Assembly (NCBI RefSeq): GCF_003952365.1 | Contig: NZ_CP034443.1 | Coordinates: forward strand, 5,449,001 to 5,513,000 | From: Mesorhizobium sp. M9A.F.Ca.ET.002.03.1.2 | Lineage (GTDB): Bacteria; Pseudomonadota; Alphaproteobacteria; Rhizobiales; Rhizobiaceae | DNA: 64,000 bases | Direction of reading: 5' to 3' | In this document: positions 26,259 to 34,551 of the stretch, one piece after another | How positions within the stretch are numbered: position 1 is the stretch's first letter | How the letters are laid out: every line of letters begins with the position of its first letter | Translations under genes and position numbers: made by a program | The notes under the pieces: model-generated | What the model was told of the DNA's origin: nothing | What the model saw: only the letters and a program-made list of their open reading frames with translations | Database searches by the model: none

Positions 26259-27671
26259 CTAGTCGGCGGGCAATATCTTCCCAGGGTTCATGATATCAAG
26301 CGGGTCGAGCGCCTGCTTGATCGTGCGCATAATGTCGACGCCATGGCCGAGTTCATGGCGCAGGAAACCGACCTTGCCCTGCCCGATGCCGTGCTCGCCG
26401 GTGCAGGTTCCATCCATGCCGATCGCCCGCATGTTCAGCCGCGCCACGAATTCTTCCGTCAGCGCGACTTCCTTCGGATCGTCCGCGTCCATCAGCACCA
26501 GCACATGGAAATTGCCGTCACCGGCATGGCCGACGATCGGCGCGATCAACCCCATCTCGGCGATGTCGGCCTCTGTCTCGGTGACGCATTCGGCAAAGCG
26601 CGAGATCGGCACGCAGACGTCGGTCGACAGGCCCTTGGCGCCGGGCCTGAGCGTCAGCGACGACCAATAGGCGTCGTGCCTGGCCTTCCACAGCTTCGTC
26701 CGCTCCTCGGCGACGCTGGTCCACAGGAACGGTCCGCCGCTATACTCCTCCGCGATCGCGCCGAAGGTCTCGGCCTGTTCGGCAACGCCGGCATCGCTGC
26801 CATGGAATTCGACGAACAGGCATGGGCTCTCCGGATAGTCGAGCTTCGAATAGCTCTTCATCGCCCGCATCTGCAGCGCGTTGACCAGTTCGATGCGGGC
26901 CACCGGAATGCCCATCTGGATCGTTGCGATCACCGCATTGCAGGCCGCCTCGACGCTGGGAAACGGGCAGACGCCGCCGGAAATCGCTTGCGGAATGCCC
27001 TGCAGCTTCAGGGTCAGCGAGGTGATGATGCCGAGCGTGCCTTCGGAGCCGATCAGGAGCCGCGTCAGATCGTAGCCGGCCGAGCTCTTTTTTGCACGCT
27101 TGCCGGTCGTCACTGTCTCGCCGTCGGCCATCACCGCCGTCAGCGACAACACATTCTCGCGCATCGTGCCGTAGCGCACCGCATTGGTGCCCGACGCCCG
27201 CGTTGCCGCCATGCCGCCGAGCGACGCATTGGCGCCCGGATCGATCGGAAAAAACAGGCCGGTGTCGCGCAGATGCCGGTTGAGATCCTCGCGCGTGACG
27301 CCGGGCTCTACGGTGCAGTCAAGATCCTGCGGATTGACCTCGATGATGCGGTTCATTCGCGAGGTATCGACGGAGATGCCGCCGCCAGGTGCGTTGGTAT
27401 GGCCTTCCAGCGAGGAGCCGACGCCGAAGGCGATCACCGGCACGCGGTGCGCAGCGCAAGCACGCACGATCTCCTGCACCTCGGCCGTCGTCTCGGGGAA
27501 GGCGACGCCGTCCGGCGCCTGGGTCGGGATGTAGGTGGTCGTATGCGCGTGCTGGGCGCGGATCGCCTCGCCGGTCTGGAACCGCTCGCCGAGCCGCTGC
27601 TTGAGGATGCCGAGCACCGCGGCGATCCCTTCTTCGTTGCGTTCGACCGGATTGAGGTCGCTCAGAGCCAT
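26259..27671 (-). CDS. FAD-binding oxidase, D-lactate/glycolate dehydrogenase type
   Basis: 470 residues. FAD_binding_4 (PCMH) domain at the N-terminus with VPVIAFGVGSSLEGHTNAPG near residue 66 and SAGYDLTRLLIGSEGTLGII near 170-190, then the FAD-oxidase C domain with VGHAGDGNFHVLV and GEHGIGQGK near the end. This matches GlcD and cytochrome-type D-lactate dehydrogenases, which oxidise 2-hydroxy acids and pass electrons to quinone or cytochrome. Start at 27671 after GGAGG; an upstream extension to 28115 is antisense to the thioesterase gene. No glcE/glcF neighbours, so a single-subunit Dld-like enzyme is more likely. Confidence 0.92.
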   Translation of the reverse strand: MALSDLNPVERNEEGIAAVLGILKQRLGERFQTGEAIRAQHAHTTTYIPTQAPDGVAFPETTAEVQEIVRACAAHRVPVIAFGVGSSLEGHTNAPGGGISVDTSRMNRIIEVNPQDLDCTVEPGVTREDLNRHLRDTGLFFPIDPGANASLGGMAATRASGTNAVRYGTMRENVLSLTAVMADGETVTTGKRAKKSSAGYDLTRLLIGSEGTLGIITSLTLKLQGIPQAISGGVCPFPSVEAACNAVIATIQMGIPVARIELVNALQMRAMKSYSKLDYPESPCLFVEFHGSDAGVAEQAETFGAIAEEYSGGPFLWTSVAEERTKLWKARHDAYWSSLTLRPGAKGLSTDVCVPISRFAECVTETEADIAEMGLIAPIVGHAGDGNFHVLVLMDADDPKEVALTEEFVARLNMRAIGMDGTCTGEHGIGQGKVGFLRHELGHGVDIMRTIKQALDPLDIMNPGKILPAD

Positions 27672-27770
27672 CGATTCCTCCGCGAATGGACCAGTGCCCA
27701 CCCTTGTTATGGATTTATGGATGCGTAGTCTCGTCAACCACGATCTGTCCAGCCAGAAGGAAGTTTTTTG

Positions 27771-28256
27771 ATGCCCATCCCTGCCCCTTTCGTCTCTCGC
27801 GCCATGGACATCGAGAAGGGCTGGATCGACTACAACGGTCATCTCAACATGGCCTATTATAACGTGCTGTTCGACCGCTGCTCCGACGAAGCCTTCGAAA
27901 TGATGGGGATGGGGCTGGATTATGTGAAGCAGCGGCGGCTGACCATCTACACGGCGGAAGTCCATGTCTGCTACGTCCAGGAACTGCATCTCGACCACAA
28001 GGTCGCCGTCTCCTTCCAGCTCCTCGACCATGATGACAAGCGTCTCAGGGCCTACCAGGAAATCCGCCACATCGACGGCTGGCTCGCCGCCACGTCCGAA
28101 TCGCTCTCGCTGCATGTCGACATGTCCGGCCCGAAAGTGGCACCCTTCCCGGCCGATGTCCTAACCAAGGTGGAAGCCATCCGCGCCGCCCACGCGGCGC
28201 TGCCGATGCCCGAGCGCGCCGGCCGTTCGATCGGCATCAAGGCGCGCCGCGTTTGA
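27771..28256 (+). CDS. Hotdog-fold acyl-CoA thioesterase
   Basis: 161 residues. The start of the central helix, WIDYNGHLNMAYYNVLFDR (residues 19-37), carries the NGHxN motif of 4HBT-type thioesterases; VCYVQELHLDHKVAVSFQL follows. Hydrolyses an acyl-CoA thioester; similar proteins are fused to L-carnitine dehydrogenase in some bacteria, but no carnitine genes are near. Divergent from the FAD oxidase (99 bp between starts). Confidence 0.88.
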   Translation: MPIPAPFVSRAMDIEKGWIDYNGHLNMAYYNVLFDRCSDEAFEMMGMGLDYVKQRRLTIYTAEVHVCYVQELHLDHKVAVSFQLLDHDDKRLRAYQEIRHIDGWLAATSESLSLHVDMSGPKVAPFPADVLTKVEAIRAAHAALPMPERAGRSIGIKARRV

Positions 28257-28501
28257 AGGAGACTTGCGGTAATAAGTCCTTGTTTTCACTCATGTTGTTG
28301 CCTCAAAGCCACTATGCGCGGTTGAGCGACGGGCATTCGCCCTCAAGACGGCTTGAACCGCGAACCGGCCGCCGTTAACCTTACCGAGTTTTTAACGTGA
28401 ACAAGCCGAATTGAGGCGTTGAACGACTCAGCGCGGCGTTGGAAAACCCTCCGCATCGGATTGATACGGGGGGCGGAGCTGAAGCGGTTCGGGGAACGTG
28501 C

Positions 28502-28699
28502 ATGAAAACCGACATCAAGGTCGAGGCGGACAGGCTGGCGGCCGATCCACGCATCAGCGACTATGATTTCTGGCGCTCGCTGAAGAACCTCAACAACGAG
28601 ATTTTTCACATCGCCAACAACAACGAGCCGATCCCTTTCGCCATGATCCGCTGGCGTGCCATCCTGAAGCAGGCGCGTTCGAAGCGCGGGCATGCCTAG
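28502..28699 (+). CDS. Small conserved hypothetical protein
   Basis: 65 residues: MKTDIKVEADRLAADPRISD then YDFWRSLKNLNNEIFHIANN. It looks like a short two-helix protein with an aromatic/acidic pattern. GGGGAA precedes the ATG at 28502. I have a sense that it is conserved in rhizobia but know no function. The 245 bp before it hold nothing recognisable. Confidence 0.68.
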   Translation: MKTDIKVEADRLAADPRISDYDFWRSLKNLNNEIFHIANNNEPIPFAMIRWRAILKQARSKRGHA

Positions 28700-28804
28700 C
28701 GCCGCCATTGTAAAATAGTTCCCGGCCGCGCTGCCTCATCCGCTTGCCGGCACCTACTCGCCATCGCGCCAACGCGTTCCCGCGACGGTTATAGAGTCGT
28801 TGAA

Positions 28805-29392
28805 TTGCATTGTATAATCCCTGCCGATATGGATTGCTGGCGGATCGCAATGGAGATGCGGATGGCGAAGGGCTCGCTATCTGAAATCGAAGCAGGATTG
28901 CCGATATGGGCGGCGGCAATCGCCAATAGACTTGACTTCTTCCGGCGCAGACATTCCAGCAAACGCAGCATTGGCAAGTTGACAGTCGTTCTGGCCGCGC
29001 TTCGCCGCCGCGTCGCCGCACCAGATGGCGGGCATGAGACTCTCCTTGCTTTTCTGCACGCCTGCCTAGCGTTGCTTGAAGAGGCAGCGGCCTTGCGAGC
29101 GGACCTCGCGAGTATCGCCCGTGACTTGGCAACGCTGTGTGATATGGCGCGAACATCCCTTGACGGCGATTGCGACGATCGGCCGTTGATCGCCCACGAG
29201 GACAATATGAAGGGTTTGTCTGGTGCATCACGCTGGGCCGCCCAAGTGCCAGGTCGCGTGGTTTGGTTGGCTGCTATGGCTGCCGAAGTACCTGATGCAG
29301 AAGCCGAAGCTGCCATTATGCTGGTGAATGACCTAGCTTCCGTTGATTCGGACTTTCCTCTGCGCGCCCTTCACACGGCTGTACGAGCGTGA
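28805..29392 (+). CDS. Hypothetical protein, likely recently acquired
   Basis: 195 residues at most; internal ATGs at 28850, 28856 and 28862 are alternative starts (GGAG before 28856). Predicted mostly helical, with a Leu/Ala-rich amphipathic stretch at residues 75-120. No known family recognised. Codon usage looks less GC-biased at third positions than in neighbouring genes. Two shorter opposite-strand open frames overlap it and have the Ser/Arg/Ala composition of antisense shadows, so the plus frame is preferred. Confidence 0.4.
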   Translation: MHCIIPADMDCWRIAMEMRMAKGSLSEIEAGLPIWAAAIANRLDFFRRRHSSKRSIGKLTVVLAALRRRVAAPDGGHETLLAFLHACLALLEEAAALRADLASIARDLATLCDMARTSLDGDCDDRPLIAHEDNMKGLSGASRWAAQVPGRVVWLAAMAAEVPDAEAEAAIMLVNDLASVDSDFPLRALHTAVRA

Positions 29393-29475
29393 GCGTCGTC
29401 TTGCGGCTTCTGGCTCTGCTCCGGTGCAACCGCTGTTGCCAACTCACTCACGAATAATCGCCTCTCTCTTGAACA

Positions 29476-30006
29476 TTAAGGCAGCCGCTTCACCGCCTCC
29501 AGCGGCGAACGCGCCACCACCGGTGACGACTGGATGATCGCGGTGTTGGTCATCGCATAGGGAATGATCCGGTCGATCACCCGTTCGAGTTCGGCCACCG
29601 AGCCGACATGCGCCAGCGCGATGAAACAGTCCTCGCCGGTCACCCGGTCGCATTGCGCGATTTCCGGCAAGTCGCGGATGATCTCGGCCACAACGGCCAA
29701 TTGCCCCGGCACCGGCCTGATCCGCAGCCATGCCGACAGCTTCATGCCGAGCGCGGCCGGGTTGATCCGCACCGTATAGGCCTCGATCACGCCACTCTCC
29801 TGCAGCCGCCGGATGCGCTCGGCCACGCTCGGTGCCGACAGGCCGACCGAGCGCGCCAGTTCGGCGGTGCTGGTGCGCGCATCCTTTTCCAGCAGGCGCA
29901 GGATTTTCAGATCAGCCGCATCCAGATCGGTATTTTCGTTTCGAAGGCGTTTCAACGAAAACTCCTTGCTTTCGGGAAGAGAACTACCTCTCTTGCTGAT
30001 TATCAT
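29476..30006 (-). CDS. Lrp/AsnC family transcriptional regulator
   Basis: 176 residues. Lrp-type winged helix near residues 26-75 (LDAADLKILRLLEKDARTST, VGLSAPSVAERIRRLQ) and the AsnC effector domain after it (IRDLPEIAQCDRVTGEDCFI). Binds amino acids and usually controls a divergent transporter: the EamA gene starts only 38 bp away on the other strand, so this is its likely regulator. The frame extends upstream to 30075 inside the EamA gene; ATG at 30006 is preferred. Confidence 0.9.
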   Translation of the reverse strand: MIISKRGSSLPESKEFSLKRLRNENTDLDAADLKILRLLEKDARTSTAELARSVGLSAPSVAERIRRLQESGVIEAYTVRINPAALGMKLSAWLRIRPVPGQLAVVAEIIRDLPEIAQCDRVTGEDCFIALAHVGSVAELERVIDRIIPYAMTNTAIIQSSPVVARSPLEAVKRLP

Positions 30007-30044
30007 CCATGTAAACCGGCAAGATCGCCTGCGATAATGACTGC

Positions 30045-30968
30045 ATGGAAGATCGAACACAAGCACCCGCTGCAATCCCTGCCCTCGCCGGCCCTGCCTT
30101 TGGCAAGCTGGCGACTTCGCTGCCGCCGCATGTCTGGTTCGGTGTCAGCGCCGTGTTCCATTATCTCGGCCCGGCTTTCGCGGTGCTGCTTTTCCCGCAT
30201 GTCGGCGTGCTCGGCATGGCCTGGCTGCGCATCGTCACGGCCGCCCTTGCCTTCGCGCCGCTGACCCGGCCCTGGACGGTCTTCGCTCGCGCCGACCGGC
30301 CGACACGGCTGCTGCTGCTCGCCTTTGGCGCCTGCCTCGGCGTGATGAATTGCTCCTTCTACCTGGCGCTCGACCGTCTGCCGATTTCGTTGGTCGCGGC
30401 GATCGAATTCGTCGGCACCATCGGCGTCGCGCTTGTCGGCGTCAGAAGCCCGCGCAATCTCGCAGCCCTTGCCGTCGCCGTCATCGGCACCTTGCTGCTG
30501 ATCGATGTCAAATGGTCAAGCGACCCGATCGGCCTGTTCTGGGCCTTCCTCAACGGCGCGCTGTTCGTTGGCTACATCGTGCTTGGCCATCGCGTCGCCC
30601 GCGCCGGCGCCGGCGACGGCATCGCCGGCCTGGGCGCCGCCATGGCGGTCGCCTTCCTCATCGTGCTGCCGATCGGCTTCACCGATGCGCTGCCGGCTTT
30701 CTCGGCGCCGCCGCTGCTCATCGCCGCCATCGGCGTCGGCATCTGCTCGTCGGTCATCCCCTACATCTGCGACCAGCTTGCCATGTCGCGGCTGCCGCGA
30801 TCAAGCTTCGCGCTGATGCTGTCGCTGCTGCCGGTCACCGCCACCCTGATCGGCGTCATTGTGCTCCGCCAGATACCCAGCCCTACCGATTGCCTCGGCA
30901 TCGCGCTGGTGGTGGCCGGCGTCGCTTTCCACAAACCCGCGCCACAGACCGGTGCCACAGACCGGTGA
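30045..30968 (+). CDS. EamA/RhtA-type metabolite exporter
   Basis: 307 residues with ten predicted transmembrane helices in two EamA repeats (about 40-155 and 165-297). AIEFVGTIGVALVG and SSVIPYICDQLAMSRLPRSS resemble the RhtA threonine/homoserine exporter subfamily. Probably exports an amino acid under the control of the divergent Lrp regulator. It converges with the dienelactone hydrolase-like gene, 8 bp away. Confidence 0.9.
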   Translation: MEDRTQAPAAIPALAGPAFGKLATSLPPHVWFGVSAVFHYLGPAFAVLLFPHVGVLGMAWLRIVTAALAFAPLTRPWTVFARADRPTRLLLLAFGACLGVMNCSFYLALDRLPISLVAAIEFVGTIGVALVGVRSPRNLAALAVAVIGTLLLIDVKWSSDPIGLFWAFLNGALFVGYIVLGHRVARAGAGDGIAGLGAAMAVAFLIVLPIGFTDALPAFSAPPLLIAAIGVGICSSVIPYICDQLAMSRLPRSSFALMLSLLPVTATLIGVIVLRQIPSPTDCLGIALVVAGVAFHKPAPQTGATDR

Positions 30969-30976
30969 ATGACTGA

Positions 30977-31897
30977 TCAGGCCAGTTTCTGCCTGAGGAA
31001 GACGCTCGTCCGGCCCCAGGCGAGATCCGCGGCGTTCTTGTCGTAGCGGGCCGCGGACGTGTCATTATTGAAGGCATGATTGGCACCTTCATAGACATAG
31101 ACCGTGTACTCGATCTTGGCCGCATCGAGTTCCTTTTTGAAGGCGTCGATACCGGCATTGATGCGGGTGTCGAGCCCGGCATAGTGCAGCAGCAGCGCCG
31201 CCTTGATCTTCGGCACATCCTCGGCCTTCGGTTGCATGCCGTAATAGGCGACAGCGGCGGCCAGGTCCGGCGCGTTGGCAGCCAGCGTGTTCACCGTGCC
31301 GCCGCCCCAGCAGAAGCCGACCGCGCCGACCTTGCCGTTGCCATCCTCGTAGCCTTTGAGAAAAGCGACCGTTGCGACCGCATTGGCAACGGTCTGCGCC
31401 GGATCGAGCTTGGAAAACTGGTCACGTGCCTTGTCCTCGTCGGCCGGCGTGCCGCCGAGCGGCGACAGGAAGTCCGGGGCAAGCGCCACGAACCCTTCCA
31501 GCGCCACGCGCCGCGCCACATCGCGTATGTGCGGGTTGAGCCCCCGGTTCTCGTGCACGACGATGACGGTGCCGAGCTTGCCGGACTGGCCGGCCGGCTT
31601 GACCAGATAGCCCTTCATCTCGCCACCGCTGCCGGGATAGCTGATGTCCTCGCCCGTCACGCGTGAATCGTCCTCGGCAACGATCGCCGCCCGGGCGGAA
31701 TTCGCCGCCAGCAGCGGTGCGATCGCGGCGGCCGCAGCACCTGATCCGGCAAGCCTGGTCAACTGTTCCATGAAGCGCCGCCGGTCGAGCGTCAGATGCG
31801 TGTATTCGTCATAGGCGTCGATCATCGCCTGAGTAATGGCAGGTCTCGTAATGGCGGGTCTCGTGGCGGCCGGGCTGGCAGGGATCGGTTTTGTCAT
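30977..31897 (-). CDS. Dienelactone hydrolase family protein with Tat-like signal
   Basis: 306 residues. An N-terminal segment has a twin-arginine-like signal (LDRRRFMEQLTRLAG then an Ala-rich hydrophobic stretch ending NSARA near residue 70), suggesting Tat export. The hydrolase domain has the Cys nucleophile in AVGFCWGGGTVNTL and the His in EGANHAFNND, with GTVIVVHENRGLNPHIRDVA near residue 108. This is the carboxymethylenebutenolidase fold, yet the true substrate is unknown. Start at 31897 after GAGGAG; a longer frame upstream is antisense noise from the PQQ dehydrogenase. Confidence 0.9.
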   Translation of the reverse strand: MTKPIPASPAATRPAITRPAITQAMIDAYDEYTHLTLDRRRFMEQLTRLAGSGAAAAAIAPLLAANSARAAIVAEDDSRVTGEDISYPGSGGEMKGYLVKPAGQSGKLGTVIVVHENRGLNPHIRDVARRVALEGFVALAPDFLSPLGGTPADEDKARDQFSKLDPAQTVANAVATVAFLKGYEDGNGKVGAVGFCWGGGTVNTLAANAPDLAAAVAYYGMQPKAEDVPKIKAALLLHYAGLDTRINAGIDAFKKELDAAKIEYTVYVYEGANHAFNNDTSAARYDKNAADLAWGRTSVFLRQKLA

Positions 31898-32022
31898 GGC
31901 GCTCTCCTCGGCTTTGGGGAAACACCCCCGCCGCGCAACATAGGGTCGAGGCCCGCATGGTCCAGTCACGGAAGAGTGAGGCCCCGGCATGCAGCGAACG
32001 ACATGCATAAAGACAAGATGCC

Positions 32023-34335
32023 CTACTTCGGCAGCGTATAGGCCATCACATAATCGCCCGGCTTGGTGCCGACAGAGCCATGGCCACCGGCGACAATGAC
32101 CACGAACTGGCGCCCGTCGGCGACAGTATAGGTCATCGGCGTCGACTGACCGCCTGCAGGCAGCCGCGTCCGCCAGAGCTGCCTGCCGGTCGTCAGATCG
32201 TAGGCGCGAAGGTAATCGTCGACGGCAGCGCCCAGGAAAGCGACGCCGCCGGCCGTGATCATCGGCCCACCGATGCCCGGCACGCCTACCTTGAACGGCA
32301 GCGGCAGCGGTGTCATGTCGTAGACGGTGCCGTTCCTGTGCTTGTAGACGATCTTGCCGGTCCTGAGATCGGCGCCCGCCACATAGCCCCAGGGCGGCGC
32401 CTGGCAGGGAATGCCGAGCGGCGACAGGAACGGCTTCAATATCACCGCGTAAGGCGCACCGTCGTTGCGGTTTAGGCCCTGTTCGCTGCCTTTGGTGTCG
32501 CCCGGCGGCGGCACCTCCGCGCGCGGGACCAACCTGGAGATGAACGCCAGATAGGTCGGCATGCCGAACATCACCTGCCGCACCGGGTCGACGGCCACGC
32601 CACCCCAGTTGAAGGTGCCGAAATTGCCGGGATAGATCAGCGAGCCCTGAACCGAAGGCGGCGTATAGCGGCCCTCGTAGCGGAGGCCCTGGAGTTCGAT
32701 CCGGCAGGCCAGCTGGTCGAACATGGTGATGCCCCACATGTCGGCGCCGGTCAGCGGCTTTGGATTGAAGGAGAGATCCGACTCCGGCTGCGTTGGCGAT
32801 GTGTGGTCGCCCTCGATCGCGCCGCCCGGCGCCGGCACTTCGTTGACCGGGACGATCGGCTCGCCGCTGCGCCGGTCGAGCACATAGAGATCACCCTGCT
32901 TGGTCGGTCCGACCAGCGCCGGCACCACGCCGCTTGGCGTGGTGATGTCGACCAGCGTCGGCTGCGCCGGCACGTCCATGTCCCACAGATCGTGATGCAC
33001 GGTCTGCCGCACCCAGCGCAATTGTCCGGTGTTGAGATCGAGCGCGGTGATTGAGGAGGAGAATTTCTCGACATTGGCGCTGCGCCCGGCGCCGAGCTGG
33101 TCCGGCGTCTGGTTGCCGAGCGGCACGTAGAGCAGGCCGAGCTTCTCGTCGGCACTCGCCGTCGACCACATGTTGGGCGAGTTGTGGGTATAGGTCTGGC
33201 CCGGTGGCAGTGGCGTCGTCTGGTCCGGATTGCCCGAATCCCAGTTCCACACCAAGGCGCCGGTGTCGACGTCGAAGGCGCGGATGACGCCGGACGGCTC
33301 CTCTGTCGAATAATTGTCGTTGACCGCGCCGCCGACGATGATCTTGCCGCCAACGATCAGCGGCGCCGAGGTCGAATAGTAATAGCCCGACTTCGGATAG
33401 GGCATATTGGCGAGCAGGTTCAGCGTGCCGCCCTCAGCGAATGCGGGGCAAACCTGCCCGTTCGCGGCATCGAGCGCGATCAGCCGCGCGTCGGATGTCG
33501 GCAGATAGACGCGCGCGGCACAGGGCTGGCCGGCGGCGATGCTGGCGTCCGCGTAATAGGACACGCCGCGGCAGGTCTGGTGCTGGCGATCCTTGTCCAG
33601 CTTGACCTGGGGATCGTAGCGCCACTTCTCCTCGCCGGTCGCGGCGTCGATGGCGATGGCGAAATTATGCGGCGTGCAGATGTAGAGCGTATCGGCGACC
33701 TTCAGCGGCGTCACCTGATAGGTCGTCTCGCCGACGTCGTCGGGCCCCTTCACGTCGCCGGTGCGGTAGGTCCAGGCCGGCTGCAAATTGGCGACGTTGC
33801 CTGATGTGATCTGGTCGAGCGGCGAATAGCGCTGGCCGTATTCCGTGCGGCCGTAATAGTGCCATTCGCCGGGAGGCACATTGCCGCCGAGATCGGCGGT
33901 CGGCGTGATCTCGTCGGCGTTGAGTTGTCCGGCAATATCCTTTGGATCGGCCGTCATCGAATAGCCGGCAACGCCGATCGATGCCAGCACCGCGAGGATG
34001 AGCGGCGCTCGGCCGTCCGGGCCGGTGAGCCCACGACGCGCCCACGGCGTCAGCAGCCAGAGCGCCAGCAGCACGATGATGCCGCCGCGCGGGCCGAGTT
34101 CCCACCAGTCGAAGCCGGCCTCCCAGACCGCCCAGCAAAGCGTGCCGATGACGATCGCCGCATAGGACCACAGCGCCATCGACTTGCGCCTGTAGAGCAG
34201 CCAGGCCGCGACAAGGAAGGCGATACCGGCAATGGCATAGTACCAGCTGCCGCCCAGCGAAGCTAACCAGATGCCGCCGCCGCCGAGCGCCAGGCCGATG
34301 AGAAAAAGGATGAGGGAGGTGATGACGACAGCCAA
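32023..34335 (-). CDS. gcd: Membrane-bound PQQ-dependent glucose/quinate/shikimate-type dehydrogenase
   Basis: 770 residues. Four or five N-terminal transmembrane helices (to about residue 130) anchor it, followed by an eight-bladed PQQ beta-propeller: WHYYGRTEYGQRYSPLDQIT, VADTLYICTPHNFAIAIDAA, HDLWDMDVPAQPTLVDI and GGVAFLGAAVDDYLRAYDL are typical. Oxidises an aldose or polyol in the periplasm and gives electrons to ubiquinone; glucose to gluconate is most likely, though quinate and shikimate enzymes share the same family. PQQ biosynthesis genes are not in the window. Confidence 0.93.
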   Translation of the reverse strand: MAVVITSLILFLIGLALGGGGIWLASLGGSWYYAIAGIAFLVAAWLLYRRKSMALWSYAAIVIGTLCWAVWEAGFDWWELGPRGGIIVLLALWLLTPWARRGLTGPDGRAPLILAVLASIGVAGYSMTADPKDIAGQLNADEITPTADLGGNVPPGEWHYYGRTEYGQRYSPLDQITSGNVANLQPAWTYRTGDVKGPDDVGETTYQVTPLKVADTLYICTPHNFAIAIDAATGEEKWRYDPQVKLDKDRQHQTCRGVSYYADASIAAGQPCAARVYLPTSDARLIALDAANGQVCPAFAEGGTLNLLANMPYPKSGYYYSTSAPLIVGGKIIVGGAVNDNYSTEEPSGVIRAFDVDTGALVWNWDSGNPDQTTPLPPGQTYTHNSPNMWSTASADEKLGLLYVPLGNQTPDQLGAGRSANVEKFSSSITALDLNTGQLRWVRQTVHHDLWDMDVPAQPTLVDITTPSGVVPALVGPTKQGDLYVLDRRSGEPIVPVNEVPAPGGAIEGDHTSPTQPESDLSFNPKPLTGADMWGITMFDQLACRIELQGLRYEGRYTPPSVQGSLIYPGNFGTFNWGGVAVDPVRQVMFGMPTYLAFISRLVPRAEVPPPGDTKGSEQGLNRNDGAPYAVILKPFLSPLGIPCQAPPWGYVAGADLRTGKIVYKHRNGTVYDMTPLPLPFKVGVPGIGGPMITAGGVAFLGAAVDDYLRAYDLTTGRQLWRTRLPAGGQSTPMTYTVADGRQFVVIVAGGHGSVGTKPGDYVMAYTLPK

Positions 34336-34551
34336 GACGATACTCCTTCGACTGATGCGCTCCGCCGCGGTCCATGGGGCAACCCGGCATTGCGTTCCTA
34401 CCCCACCGCAACTTTCTCCGGCCCGCGGTGCCTGTCAAGCAGGCCTGCGCGATAGGTTGTGTTCTACTGGATTTGTCGGTCGCGGCCGTGATCGAGAACA
34501 AAACGGAGACACTTCTGGCCTTTCGCCGCCGAATCACTACATTCGGGGACG

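Noticed and set aside
26343..27728. 461-codon plus-strand frame opposite the FAD oxidase
   Set aside because: Antisense shadow with Arg/His/Gln-rich composition.
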